Assembly: GCF_902833085.1 (NCBI RefSeq)
Contig: NZ_CADFEB010000009.1
Span: 1 to 64,000 of the forward strand
Source of the DNA: Burkholderia ubonensis
Lineage (GTDB): Bacteria; Pseudomonadota; Gammaproteobacteria; Burkholderiales; Burkholderiaceae
Length of the DNA: 64,000 nucleotides
Reading direction: 5' to 3'
Positions 50,564 through 60,197 of the stretch are shown here, in pieces; the stretch's first letter is position 1; the number at the start of each line of letters is the position of its first letter. The notes under the pieces are model-generated. The model saw nothing but the letters and a program-made list of their open reading frames with translations, did no database searches and was not told where the DNA came from. A program made the position numbers and the translations under genes.

Positions 50564-53500
50564 TCACAGGATCGAAGGTTGGGCTGCAATGGGCGAATCG
50601 GTGTCGTGATCGGCGTGCGCAACGGCCGCCGCCGGCGCGGCGCCTTGAATCCGGGGCGCGAGATGGGCGGCCAGCGCGCGAATGGACGGGTAATCCCAGA
50701 CCGCCGACGGATCGACGGCCACGCTGAACGTCTCGCTGAATACCATCGTCATTTCGACGGCGAGGATCGAGTCGAAGCCGATCTCGGCGAACGTCGACTC
50801 GCGCGTCAATCGAAGCTTGCGGTGCTTGAGGCGCTCGCCCAGCCACGCAATGAGCCATTGTTCGAGCGCAGAAACCTGCTGGCGATCGATCAGGCTCGCC
50901 GGCTCGGTCACGATCGGGGCCGCCGCCGAGCCGGCGTCTTCGCCGGCGAGTTCATGGCGCTCGTCGGGCTCGCGGGAGACCGAAGGCGCGCCGGCCGCGG
51001 CGTCCAGCAACGGATCGATGAGCTGGCTCGCGCCCGGGATCGTCTGTTCGATCGAGCCGACCTCGAACGCGTTGCGCGCCGCCCAGTCGTTCAACTCCGC
51101 CGACGTGGACAGCGCCGAGCGCAGGCCGACCTGCCGCTGGGCCGCCTCGATCGCGAGTTCGTACTGGCTCTGCGCCCAGCGCAGCGCCCCGTCGTCGATG
51201 CGCTGCTGCGCAGCCGCGCGCTCGATCACCGCCAGCAGCACGCCCCATTGCGCGACCGTGCCGAGCCAGTAATTGACCCAGACGGCTGCGTGGGCGGCGC
51301 CGTCGAGCTTCGACGCGTTGGCGAGCCCGTCTTCCGACAGCTGTTCGCCCAGCTGGCGCAGCTCTCGTGCCAGCACGCCGGCGCCCAGCGCATTCTCCAG
51401 ATAGCGCAGCAGATCGTCGCTCCCGTTGAGCAGACGGCTGCCCAGATGAACCAGCAGCGTTTCGGTCGGCCCCTCGAAGATGCGGGTCAGGCGCGCGTCC
51501 CGGAAGATCTGCGGCGCGAGGTTGGTCTCGATATAGCCCCGGCCGCCCAGGAACTGCATCATCTCGTCGGCCGATTGCGACAGCAGCTCGGAGCCGAGGA
51601 TCTTCGAAACCAGCAAACAGTCCTCGGGCACCGCAACGCCGAAGTCCAGCTCGGCGGCCAGGTGCTCGACCAGCGCACTGAGCCCGTCGATGCGGTGCCG
51701 CAGCTCGCCCAGGCGCAGGCGGCTCACCGGATTGTCCAGCAGCAGGCCGGTGCCGATCCGGCGCCGCGCCCCGTAGCGATGCATCAGCTGCGCGCAACGT
51801 TTCATTCCGCCCAGGCTGACGGCCGCGATCGCGAGGCGCGCAATGTTCATTGCTTGCTGCGCCACGGGCATCCCCTGCCCGATGTCGCCGAGCCGGTACG
51901 CGTCGCTGATCCGCGCCCGATCCAGATGCAGCGAATTCTGGATCATCCCGCGCACGCCCATCGTCAGCTCCTCGGCGCCGATCCGTACGCCCGGCGTGCC
52001 GGGGCGCACCGCCAGGCCGACCATCCCCGCGCCGTCGGCCTGTTTGGCGAACACGTTGATGATCCCCGCCCACGCGGACGAGCCGCTCCAGCTCTTGGTC
52101 CCGCTGACCAGCCAGTCGCCGGTGTCGATGCGCTGCGCGCGGGACATGATCGCGCGCGGATGGGAGCCGGCTGCCGGCTCCGTGATCGCGAATGCGGCGA
52201 GCATCCGGCCGCTTGCGAGGCTCGGCAGCAATTCGTCGCGCAATGCCGGCTGGGCGTGCTGCATGATCGGCAGGATTCCGAGCGTGTTGTTCAGGCCGAC
52301 GAAGAAAGCCAATGTCGAATCGATGGCGGCCAGTTGCGAGATCACGCGCAGCATGTCGCGATGCGTGAGGCCAAGGCCGCCATACGAACGGTCGATCGGC
52401 ATGCCGAGCAGGCCCTGGTTCCCGAAATCGAGCACGACGTGCGGCGGAATCGTGCGGCGCTCGTCGATGGTTCGCGAATCGATGCGCGTGCGCGCGTAGT
52501 GCCTGAGCCAGTCGTTCAGTTCGTCGACGGTGGCGCTGTCGTGCCGCCGGTGATCGTTGGTCGCCGGCTTGTCGATGCCGGCGACCGGGCTCGCGGGTTG
52601 CCGGCGCTCCGGCGTCGGCGTGTGCGCACCGGTCTCGACGTCCCACTGCGCGAGGATCGTCAGCTCGCCGTCGCGCAGCTGCGTGCGGCACGTGCTGCGG
52701 CGCACCTTGCCGCTCGACGTTTTCGGCACGCTGCCGGGCGACACCAGCACGATCGCGCTCGGGCCGATGTCGAGGCGGTTCCAGATCGCCTGGCGAATCG
52801 CGTCGATGAAGCCGTCGAGATTGCCCTTGCGCTGCGTGCGTTCGACTTCCGCCACAACGATCAGGCGCTCCGCGTCGACCTGATCGTCCATGAAGGCCGC
52901 GCAACCGTTCGGCACCAGTTCCGGCACACCGACGATCAGCGCGTACTCGATGTCTTCCGAGTAGTAGTTGCGGCCGGCCAGAATCACCATGTCCTTGAGC
53001 CGGCCGGTAACGTAAAGCTCGCCGTCCAGCATGAAGCCGAGATCGCCGGTCCGCATCAACGCTTGATCCCGATCGCCCGCCAGCATGTGCCGGAAGGTCG
53101 ATTGCGTCTGCTCGTCCAGCTGCCAGTAGCCGGCGGCGACGCTTGGACCGGCCACGCAGATTTCGCCGATGGCCCCGTCGACGCAATGCTCGTTCGTCTG
53201 CAGGTCGCGCACGATCACGCGCTGGTCGCCGGCGGGACGGCCCACGCTGACCAGCACACGTTCACCCGGGCGATCCAGAGACGCCGGCGAGACGCCCGAG
53301 AACTCACCGCGAATCACCACGGATTGCCGCTGGAGAGCGGCCTGGTCGACGCAAACCGTCCGGATCGGCTGCTGCGCCGTGCGGCCGGCGACGAACAGCG
53401 TCCCTTCCGCCAGCCCGTAGCATGGTCGAAAGCTCCCGGCGGCGAAGCCTGCGGCGGCGAACCGTTTTGCAAAATCCGACAGGGTGCCGGCGCGCACGGA

Positions 53501-54391
53501 TTCGGCACCGTTATAGGCGGTCCGAATACACGACAGGTCGAGCGTCGCCAATTGTTCGTCGGAGATTCGCCTGCAGGCCATCCGGTAAGCAAAATCCGGC
53601 GCGCCCGTCAGATCCGCGCGATATTGGCTGATGGCGCGCAACCACAGGTACGGATGCTGGATGAAACGCTCCGGGGCCATCAGGACACTCCGGAAGCCGC
53701 CGTAGAGCGACGTCAGGATCACGCCGATCAGGCCCATGTCGTGGTACGGCGGCAGCCAGCTGACCATCGTGCTCCGCTCGTCATAGGCGAACCATTCGCG
53801 CAGCATCCCCAGGTTATGCATCAGGTTGCCGTGCGACACCATCACGCCCTTGGGCGTGCCGGTGGTCCCCGACGTGTATTGCAGGAAGGCGACGTGGGAC
53901 GGCGGCACGCCGGCCGGCGCGTGCAGGAACGCAATCGCTTCGGCGGCCCCGACATCGAGCAGCGTGCTGCCGGATGCCTCGGTATCGGCGATCCATGTCG
54001 TGCAACGTTCCAGGTCTTCGGGCGAGCACAGAATCGTGTTCGCGCCTGCATTCCTGACGATGCCGGCAATCCGCACCATATGTTGCTTGTTGCGCGGCGG
54101 GTATGCGGGCACCGCGACGGCGCCCGCATACAGGCACCCCATGAAGGCGCTCACATAGTCGAGCCCCGGCCGGCACAGCAGCAAAACCCGGTCGCCGATT
54201 GCGACCGCATTCTGTTGCAGCAGCGCGGCGATCCGGCGGGCGCGTGCGTCGAGCTCCGCGAAGGTCATCGAGTCGGCCTGCTCCTGTTCGGGCGGGCCGC
54301 TCAGGAACACGAAGGCGGTTTTGTCGCCGAGCGTGGCGGCCCGGGTCTGGAGCAATTCGCTAAGCGTGGTCGGCAAGGTCGCAGTGGTCAT
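50564..54391 (-). CDS. hmqF: fused fatty acyl-AMP ligase / acyl-CoA dehydrogenase / acyl carrier protein
   Basis: A 1275-residue three-domain enzyme. Residues 1-590 are a fatty acyl-AMP ligase (YTSGTTGTPKG at 172-182, SVPKTSSGKVRR at 554-565). Residues about 620-1090 are an acyl-CoA dehydrogenase with FAITEPAAGS and the IFEGPTETL region at 971-979. Residues 1165-1245 are a carrier protein with the phosphopantetheine Ser1208 in EIGFDSILA. The simplest model is that it activates a fatty acid, loads it on its own carrier domain and introduces the trans-2 double bond of the alkenyl chain. ATG 54391 is chosen; an ATG at 54451 is in frame. Confidence 0.9.
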   Translation of the reverse strand: MTTATLPTTLSELLQTRAATLGDKTAFVFLSGPPEQEQADSMTFAELDARARRIAALLQQNAVAIGDRVLLLCRPGLDYVSAFMGCLYAGAVAVPAYPPRNKQHMVRIAGIVRNAGANTILCSPEDLERCTTWIADTEASGSTLLDVGAAEAIAFLHAPAGVPPSHVAFLQYTSGTTGTPKGVMVSHGNLMHNLGMLREWFAYDERSTMVSWLPPYHDMGLIGVILTSLYGGFRSVLMAPERFIQHPYLWLRAISQYRADLTGAPDFAYRMACRRISDEQLATLDLSCIRTAYNGAESVRAGTLSDFAKRFAAAGFAAGSFRPCYGLAEGTLFVAGRTAQQPIRTVCVDQAALQRQSVVIRGEFSGVSPASLDRPGERVLVSVGRPAGDQRVIVRDLQTNEHCVDGAIGEICVAGPSVAAGYWQLDEQTQSTFRHMLAGDRDQALMRTGDLGFMLDGELYVTGRLKDMVILAGRNYYSEDIEYALIVGVPELVPNGCAAFMDDQVDAERLIVVAEVERTQRKGNLDGFIDAIRQAIWNRLDIGPSAIVLVSPGSVPKTSSGKVRRSTCRTQLRDGELTILAQWDVETGAHTPTPERRQPASPVAGIDKPATNDHRRHDSATVDELNDWLRHYARTRIDSRTIDERRTIPPHVVLDFGNQGLLGMPIDRSYGGLGLTHRDMLRVISQLAAIDSTLAFFVGLNNTLGILPIMQHAQPALRDELLPSLASGRMLAAFAITEPAAGSHPRAIMSRAQRIDTGDWLVSGTKSWSGSSAWAGIINVFAKQADGAGMVGLAVRPGTPGVRIGAEELTMGVRGMIQNSLHLDRARISDAYRLGDIGQGMPVAQQAMNIARLAIAAVSLGGMKRCAQLMHRYGARRRIGTGLLLDNPVSRLRLGELRHRIDGLSALVEHLAAELDFGVAVPEDCLLVSKILGSELLSQSADEMMQFLGGRGYIETNLAPQIFRDARLTRIFEGPTETLLVHLGSRLLNGSDDLLRYLENALGAGVLARELRQLGEQLSEDGLANASKLDGAAHAAVWVNYWLGTVAQWGVLLAVIERAAAQQRIDDGALRWAQSQYELAIEAAQRQVGLRSALSTSAELNDWAARNAFEVGSIEQTIPGASQLIDPLLDAAAGAPSVSREPDERHELAGEDAGSAAAPIVTEPASLIDRQQVSALEQWLIAWLGERLKHRKLRLTRESTFAEIGFDSILAVEMTMVFSETFSVAVDPSAVWDYPSIRALAAHLAPRIQGAAPAAAVAHADHDTDSPIAAQPSIL

Positions 54392-54481
54392 GATGTCGTC
54401 GGAAGAGGAATGAAAACAGCGAGCAGCGGCCGGGCGCCGGCCGGCGCCCATGCGTTGGCAATGTCGGGAATCCGAAGGTGG

Positions 54482-55378
54482 CTATTCGGCGCGATGGAAC
54501 AGGTCGATCATCCGCACCATGCTCTTGAGATGCAGGGAACGCGGCACCACGCGTTCGCTCCTTGCCGCATAACGCGCGGTCCAGCGGTGGGCCAGCTCCT
54601 GCGCGGCGGCGGCGTTGCCGCGCACCGCGCGTGCGTCGGTCTCGCACGCATCGAGGCAGGCGCGCGCATGCCGCGCGGCCGATCGGGCGAGCTCGCCCGT
54701 GAGGATGCCGTGGTGCCCCAGCGCGAGCCTCGGCGCCTGCAGTTGCTCGATGTCGTCCAGCGATTGCCGATACGCGAACAGGTCCTGAAACACCAGCGGC
54801 AACCAGGTGGCGGGACCGTGAAACTCGCCGAGCGCATCCGACACGAAACCGATGTCCAGTTGCGGGCAGTAGTAGCCGAACTGGCAGCGGCTGTGGCCCG
54901 GGAGCGCGATCGCCTGAATCTCCATACTGCCGCCGATGTCGAGCCGCCTGCCCGGATTGACGGGGTAGAACGGCAGCTCGGCCAGCTCGGTGAAGTCGAT
55001 GCCGGCGGGAGGATCCCAGGACTGCGACGCATGCGCGTCGAGCTGGCGGATGGTTCGGCATGCAGACGGACTCTGGAACGCATCGAACGCATCGGGCGAC
55101 CCGGATACATGGAGCCACGGCATGCGCGACTTGAGCGTCATCAGCAGGCTGCAATGGTCGTAGTGCGAGTGGGTGATCAGCCAGTAGCGCAGATGCCGGA
55201 TGCCGCCGAAGTCCCGCAGCAGGTCGTGAAGCTGCCGCCACACGAGCTCCGTCATGCCGCTCAGGCCGCCCTCGATCAGCGTCGCTGCCTCGTCGTTGAC
55301 GATCACGTACAGCGGCACGTCCGCCGTGCCGATGAGCGCCAGCCGCGAATCGATCCACCCGGGGGAATCGTTCAGCAT
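54482..55378 (-). CDS. hmqE: metallo-beta-lactamase-fold thioesterase, PqsE homologue
   Basis: A 298-residue metallo-hydrolase. Metal ligands are His70, His72, Asp74 and His75 in THSHYDHC, His162 in PGHS, Asp181 and a His in GHHG at 221-224, matching the PqsE set almost residue for residue. In P. aeruginosa PqsE cleaves 2-aminobenzoylacetyl-CoA and also acts in signalling; an analogous thioesterase step is expected here. CGGAGC nine bases before ATG 55378 decides the start, although ATG 55411 would overlap hmqD. Confidence 0.88.
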   Translation of the reverse strand: MLNDSPGWIDSRLALIGTADVPLYVIVNDEAATLIEGGLSGMTELVWRQLHDLLRDFGGIRHLRYWLITHSHYDHCSLLMTLKSRMPWLHVSGSPDAFDAFQSPSACRTIRQLDAHASQSWDPPAGIDFTELAELPFYPVNPGRRLDIGGSMEIQAIALPGHSRCQFGYYCPQLDIGFVSDALGEFHGPATWLPLVFQDLFAYRQSLDDIEQLQAPRLALGHHGILTGELARSAARHARACLDACETDARAVRGNAAAAQELAHRWTARYAARSERVVPRSLHLKSMVRMIDLFHRAE

Positions 55379-55383
55379 GTCGT

Positions 55384-56382
55384 TCAGCTCCGATAAAGGG
55401 CGCAGGCCCATGTCGCGCCCGCGCCGTAGGTCACCAGGAGATTGAGCTGCCCGGCCGGCATGCGGCCTTGCTCGCGCGCGATAGAGAGCGCGACAGGAAA
55501 CGCCGCACTCGCCATGTTGCCCAGCTGATCGACGGAAATCATGCAGCGCTCGCGGGGCAGCCCGAGCCGCTCGATGACCGTGTCGAGGATGCGCAGGTTC
55601 GGCTGGTGCGGCACGACCAGGCCGATATCCGAGATCGTCAGCCGGTGCTTGTCGAGCATCTGCCGGCACGCGTCGACGATCCGCCGCGTCGCGTCTTCGA
55701 ACATCGGCCCGCCTTTCATCCGGAAATGGTGCCGGCCGGCCGCGATGTCGTCTTCGTCGATGAAGCGCGGGCGGCGCGCGCCGGGCGCTTCGGTGCTGAG
55801 CAGGTCGAACTGGGTGCCGTCGGCGCCGAGCGTCAGGTCGACCAGCCCGTGCGCCGGGTCGTCCGTCGCCTGCAGCAGCAGCGCGGCGGCGCCGTCGCTC
55901 AGCAGGATCGACAGGTTGCGGCCGGCGTTGCTGGTGTCGATCCGCCGCGACAACGCCTCGGCGCAAATCAGCAGCACGTTGCGATACAGGCCGCTCGCGA
56001 GGAAATGGCGCGCAATCTCGATCCCGTAGAGCCCGCCGCTGCATTGCGCGCGGATGTCGAAGCACGGCACCTCCCGCAAGCCGAGCCGGGGCTGGATGTA
56101 GCACGCTTGCGACGGATCGTGATGATCCGGCGACAGCGTATTGACGATCAGCAGGTCGACGTCGTGCGCCGTCACGCCGGCGTCGGCCATCGCCCGTTCC
56201 GCGGCCGGGCACGCGAGGTCCGCCAGATGCTGATCGGGGGCGAGATAGCGTCGCGCCACGACGCCGGTGCGTTCGCGAATGAATGCGTCGCTGGTGTCGA
56301 TCATGCCGGCGACTTCGTCGTTGCTGACGATCCGTTCCGGCAGCGCGTGGCCCATGCCGGCGATGACGAGTCTGGCGCTCAT
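55384..56382 (-). CDS. hmqD: KAS-III-type synthase, PqsD homologue
   Basis: A 332-residue FabH-like condensing enzyme with a full triad: Cys114 in RAQCSGG, His259 in PHQPN and Asn289 in QLGNMAS, two residues off the PqsD numbering. PqsD condenses anthraniloyl-CoA with malonyl-CoA/ACP to 2-aminobenzoylacetyl thioester, and the same reaction is expected. It overlaps hmqC by ATGA. Confidence 0.9.
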   Translation of the reverse strand: MSARLVIAGMGHALPERIVSNDEVAGMIDTSDAFIRERTGVVARRYLAPDQHLADLACPAAERAMADAGVTAHDVDLLIVNTLSPDHHDPSQACYIQPRLGLREVPCFDIRAQCSGGLYGIEIARHFLASGLYRNVLLICAEALSRRIDTSNAGRNLSILLSDGAAALLLQATDDPAHGLVDLTLGADGTQFDLLSTEAPGARRPRFIDEDDIAAGRHHFRMKGGPMFEDATRRIVDACRQMLDKHRLTISDIGLVVPHQPNLRILDTVIERLGLPRERCMISVDQLGNMASAAFPVALSIAREQGRMPAGQLNLLVTYGAGATWACALYRS

Positions 56383-57509
56383 GCCCGGACCTCCTGTTCC
56401 GTTACGGCGACGGCGGCATCGCCCGCATCGCCCGCATCGGTCACGACGGTCTCGCCCCAGCGCCACAATTGCGCGCCGAAGCTCCAGCCCGCGGCCGCAC
56501 CGGCAAGCACCACCAGCGATCCCGGCCGGATCACGCCCCGCCGGATCGACTCATACAGCGCAAACGGCACGGCGGCCGACACGAGGCAAGCACAATCGGC
56601 CACGCGAATCACGTATTGGTCCGGCCTGAGCCCGAGCCGCTGCGCCCACGCGCGCACGATCAGCGCCGACGGCTGGTGGAACACCATCGCGTCGATGTCG
56701 GCGACGCCGATCCCGCTCCGATGCAACAGCCGCTCGACGATATCGGGAACGGCCACCGGAATGAAACGCGAGATCGCCTCCTGCGCTTCGGGCCTGAGCG
56801 TGAAATACACGCCGAACGGGTTGTCGGCGTTGTTTGCCGCATCGTCGACCGCCGCGTCGTCGGCTGGAGTCCGAGCGTTGCGCCACTGCATCGTCGCGAT
56901 GTCGTAGCGCGTTGCATCGCTGTGATACGCGGCATCCAGCCAATTGGCGCCGTCGGGATCGGCCGGCTCGGCGACGAGCACGGCCGCGGCCGCGCCATCG
57001 CCGAAGTTCGTCGACGACTTGCTGGTGTAGTCGACCACCGCCGACATGCGCTCCGACGAGCACACCAGCGCCCGCTTCACGCGCCCTTGCTTGATGAGAT
57101 TGGTGGCGATCTGCAGTTGCAGCACGAAGCTCGCGCATTCCATCTCGACATCGGCGTCGAGCGCGCGCGTCGCGCCGAGCCGGTCGCGCAGCGCACGCGC
57201 CAGCCGCGGCGCGAAACGGCGCCGGCCGTCGGCGTGCGACACGAACGGCGACGTCATGTTGAACAGCACCAGATCGAGCTCGGCGGGCTCCACGCCGGCA
57301 CGGGCGAGCGCGTCGCGCGCCGTGTGCTCGGCCAGCGCAAGCTCGGATTCGCCGGCATCGGGATCGATCATGTAGCGCGATTCGATGCCCCAGAACTGCC
57401 ACCATTCCGCCGGAATGGGCTCGACGCCCGCGAAGACGGGATCGTCGTTGGGTACCTGGCGTGCCGGCAAGCGGCAGGCGAGACTTGCGATACGGACGTT
57501 GTGCACCAT
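56379..57509 (-). CDS. hmqC: KAS-III-type synthase, PqsC homologue
   Basis: A 376-residue FabH-like protein with the nucleophile Cys125 in MECASF and His278 in VFHQPS. The third residue of the usual triad, Asn, is missing: the region reads RVADCACL. PqsC likewise works with a Cys-His dyad. With its partner HmqB it should condense an acyl chain with 2-aminobenzoylacetate to close the quinolone ring. Its first base is shared with the hmqB stop. Confidence 0.88.
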   Translation of the reverse strand: MVHNVRIASLACRLPARQVPNDDPVFAGVEPIPAEWWQFWGIESRYMIDPDAGESELALAEHTARDALARAGVEPAELDLVLFNMTSPFVSHADGRRRFAPRLARALRDRLGATRALDADVEMECASFVLQLQIATNLIKQGRVKRALVCSSERMSAVVDYTSKSSTNFGDGAAAAVLVAEPADPDGANWLDAAYHSDATRYDIATMQWRNARTPADDAAVDDAANNADNPFGVYFTLRPEAQEAISRFIPVAVPDIVERLLHRSGIGVADIDAMVFHQPSALIVRAWAQRLGLRPDQYVIRVADCACLVSAAVPFALYESIRRGVIRPGSLVVLAGAAAGWSFGAQLWRWGETVVTDAGDAGDAAVAVTEQEVRA

Positions 57510-58396
57510 CAGACCTCCATCGTGCTGCAGGCGATGCGCGGCCGGAACGGATCCAGCGTCATGGCGACCACCGTATGTTCATCGTCACGCAACGACATCG
57601 AATCTGCGACGCGGGACGCGAGCCACGCGGGCAGCTGGAACGGGTTCGGGACGTCCGCCGGGCCGGCGTCGACATCGACGCGCCATTCGCCCCCCGCGCC
57701 GGCGGCAATCGATGGCCAGCCGCTCAGCCACGATTCGCAAAACAGCGTGGCGGCACGCCGGTCGATGCGGCTTTGCACCTCGTCGACCATTGCGCGCACC
57801 GCGGCGGCCGCATTGGCCGGTTCGCCGTCGAATCGGCCGGTTGCGTGATCGAATCGGCTCTCGAACCGGGCCAGAGACAGGGCGCCGTTCACGCGCCGCG
57901 CGGGAAGCGCATCGAGCGTCGCGAACGGGGGCGACTCGAGGTCCGCGTAGCTGCTCGCATAACCGCGTTCATGGCCGGAAGGCGTCAGGACGATCGCGCC
58001 CGCGCCGTCGGCGAAGCCGCTCGTGGCGACCTGCTCGACGTCCGCCAGCGCTTCCGCGCGAACGACGAGCGCGCGCCGATAGCCGAGCTGCCGGCAATGG
58101 CTCTGCGCGAGATCGAGGGCAAGCGTCCAGTCCGCGTCGAGCAGGTCGAACACGACCGCATGCCGCGCACGCAGGTCGCGCTGCACCGGGTGCGCGAGCC
58201 GCGGCCCGGCGATCGACGGCGCGTCCGCGACCCGGCTGGGCGAAATCGACAGGCTGACGATCAGGTCCAGTTCCGACGGCAGGCAACCGGCTTGCAGCAG
58301 CGCCTGCCTGGCCGCCTTGATCGCGTAATCGTTGGCATAGGGTTGCGCGGCGGTCGCCGCGCCCGGCAGGGCCACCGCGGCTCCAAGAATTTTCAT
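57509..58396 (-). CDS. hmqB: catalytically dead KAS-III-like partner, PqsB homologue
   Basis: A 295-residue thiolase-fold protein, short for the family. The segment that should carry the active-site cysteine reads VFDLLDADWTLAL, with no Cys, and no HQP motif is present. PqsB is the same kind of inactive subunit that forms the PqsBC heterodimer. The ORF overlaps hmqA by four bases and hmqC by one, supporting stoichiometric synthesis. Confidence 0.88.
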   Translation of the reverse strand: MKILGAAVALPGAATAAQPYANDYAIKAARQALLQAGCLPSELDLIVSLSISPSRVADAPSIAGPRLAHPVQRDLRARHAVVFDLLDADWTLALDLAQSHCRQLGYRRALVVRAEALADVEQVATSGFADGAGAIVLTPSGHERGYASSYADLESPPFATLDALPARRVNGALSLARFESRFDHATGRFDGEPANAAAAVRAMVDEVQSRIDRRAATLFCESWLSGWPSIAAGAGGEWRVDVDAGPADVPNPFQLPAWLASRVADSMSLRDDEHTVVAMTLDPFRPRIACSTMEV

Positions 58397-60048
58397 AGCG
58401 CTTGCTCGCTTCGGACAGGGTGATTCGGAGAACGCATCGCGCCATTGGCCTGCTGCCTGAGCGCGGCGCGCCGCAACTTGCCCGATTCGTTGCGCGGCAA
58501 ACCGCCGGCGTGGTAGGCAACCCGATGCGGACACTTGTACAACGCAATCACGCCCTTCACGTGCTGCTGCAGCTGCGTCGTCAGCGCCTCCGAGCCGTCG
58601 ACTCCCGGCTGCAGCACGACGTGCGCGCAGATGAGCGTGCCGCCCCATTCGTCGATCTGTCCGACGACCGCGCATTCGGCGACGTCGGGATGGCGCAGCA
58701 ACACCTGCTCCACTTCGCCGGGCGACACCGTGTAGCCGGAGCTGATGATCATGTCGTCCGCGCGCGCCTGATAAAACAGATAGCCGTCGTCGTCCAGATA
58801 GGCGGCATCGCCCGTCAGGTTCCAGCCGTGCTTGACGTAGTCGCGTTGCCGCGCGTCGTTCAGGTAGCGGCACCCGGTCGGGCCCTGCACGGCCAGATAG
58901 CCGATCTGGTTGGGCGGCAGACACTGGCCCTGCTCGTCGACGATCGCCAGGCGGTAGCCGGGCACCGCCTTGCCGATCGCGCCGGGCTTCGACTCGGTGT
59001 CGCCCGTCGACGCAAAGATATGCAGCATCTCGGTCGCCCCGATCCCGTCGATCAGGTGCATGCCGGTCCGTTTGTGCCAGGCCTCGCGCGTCCATGCCGG
59101 CAACGCTTCACCCGCCGCCACGCATTTGCGCAGCGACGACACGTCGTGATTGTCGAGATGGCCGAGCATGGCCCGATAGGCCGCCGGCGCCGTAAACAGG
59201 ATGCTGACCCGATGCTTGGCGACGGCGGACAGCAGGCGTTCCGGGCTCGCTTTCGACAGCAGCACGACGCTCGCGCCGACGCTGACCGGAAACAGCAGCA
59301 GCGCGCCGAGGCCAAACGTGAACGCGAGCGGCGGCGATCCGCAGAAGACGTCATTCGCCGTGGGCTTGAGCACGTGCTGCGGAAAGCAGTGGCAGGCCGC
59401 CATCACGTCGCGATGAAAATGGACGGTGGCCTTCGGCTCCCCGGTCGTCCCCGACGTGAACGCGATGAGGCAGGGATCGTCCGCGCGCGTCCCGGCAGCC
59501 GTGAATTCATCCGAATAGCCGCTGAGCCAGCCGTCGCCCGGATGAATGTCGGCCGTCTCGTAGCGCCGGACATCGCCACGCCATTGCATGCGCGTCATCG
59601 CCGCGTCGAGTTCGGTGGACAGCGCGGCTTCGCAGATCGCGTGCGTGACCTTGGCCCGATCGATGACGGTCGACAGTTCGCCCGCGCGCAGCTTCGGCAT
59701 CGTCGTGACGACCACGCCGCCCGCCTTGACCACGCCGAACCACGCCGCGGCAAGGAACGGGTGATTGGTGCCGTGCAGCAGCACCCGGTTGCCGGCCACC
59801 AGGCCGGCATCATGAACCAGCATGTTGGCGATCCGGTTGCTCGCATCGCGCAATTCGCGATACGACCACGTCACGCCCGCTTCGGTCGTGATCGCAACGC
59901 GTGTCCCCCAGCCCCGTTCCTCGACTGCGGCATCCAGCAGCGCGGCGGCGCAATTGAGGAAATGCGGAAACTGCAGCCCCGGCAAATCAAAGACGAATTT
60001 CGGCCAATCCTCGATCGGGGGCAAGTTCGCGCGGCAAAAGTCGTCCAT
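58393..60048 (-). CDS. hmqA: anthranilate-CoA ligase, PqsA homologue
   Basis: A 551-residue AMP-forming ligase of the benzoate/2-aminobenzoate-CoA ligase group, with FTSGTTGEPK at 197-206, a conserved GIGATEMLHIF segment and the C-terminal lysine motif LPRNESGKLRR. It activates anthranilate for quinolone assembly and is the first gene of the operon. ATG 60048 is preferred over an upstream ATG at 60216, since the extra residues are not protein-like. The upstream 580-bp AT-rich region should contain its regulated promoter. Confidence 0.9.
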   Translation of the reverse strand: MDDFCRANLPPIEDWPKFVFDLPGLQFPHFLNCAAALLDAAVEERGWGTRVAITTEAGVTWSYRELRDASNRIANMLVHDAGLVAGNRVLLHGTNHPFLAAAWFGVVKAGGVVVTTMPKLRAGELSTVIDRAKVTHAICEAALSTELDAAMTRMQWRGDVRRYETADIHPGDGWLSGYSDEFTAAGTRADDPCLIAFTSGTTGEPKATVHFHRDVMAACHCFPQHVLKPTANDVFCGSPPLAFTFGLGALLLFPVSVGASVVLLSKASPERLLSAVAKHRVSILFTAPAAYRAMLGHLDNHDVSSLRKCVAAGEALPAWTREAWHKRTGMHLIDGIGATEMLHIFASTGDTESKPGAIGKAVPGYRLAIVDEQGQCLPPNQIGYLAVQGPTGCRYLNDARQRDYVKHGWNLTGDAAYLDDDGYLFYQARADDMIISSGYTVSPGEVEQVLLRHPDVAECAVVGQIDEWGGTLICAHVVLQPGVDGSEALTTQLQQHVKGVIALYKCPHRVAYHAGGLPRNESGKLRRAALRQQANGAMRSPNHPVRSEQAL

Positions 60049-60181
60049 TGTCAGCGCTCGCAAGAGTGTGAGTTCAAAGTCCGCGATAACGGCATGGCAG
60101 CGGCCGGACGCTATGCTCGCGCCCGTTCCGTGCAGCCTGAATCGCGATGGCAAAAAGGGGTTGTCGAAGCGGCAGGCGCAT

Positions 60182-60197
60182 GTCACCCCCGGGTGAC
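60182..60197. promoter_or_regulatory. GTCACCC-CC-GGGTGAC inverted repeat upstream of hmqA
   Basis: A perfect 7-2-7 inverted repeat lies 134 bp before the hmqA start, in the 579-bp gap 60049-60627. The rest of the gap, mainly 60240-60520, is strikingly AT-rich for this genome. It has a CTGTC-CGT-GACAG inverted repeat at 60572-60584 next to the neighbouring gene end. No ORF is supported. This is probably the hmq control region; which protein binds is unknown. Confidence 0.4.

Noticed and set aside
50579..55396. 1605-codon open frame antisense to hmqF, hmqE and hmqD
   Set aside because: It is the mirror of GC-rich codons: Arg/Gln/Asp/Val-rich, low complexity, no domain, and the opposite strand encodes well-defined enzymes with catalytic motifs.
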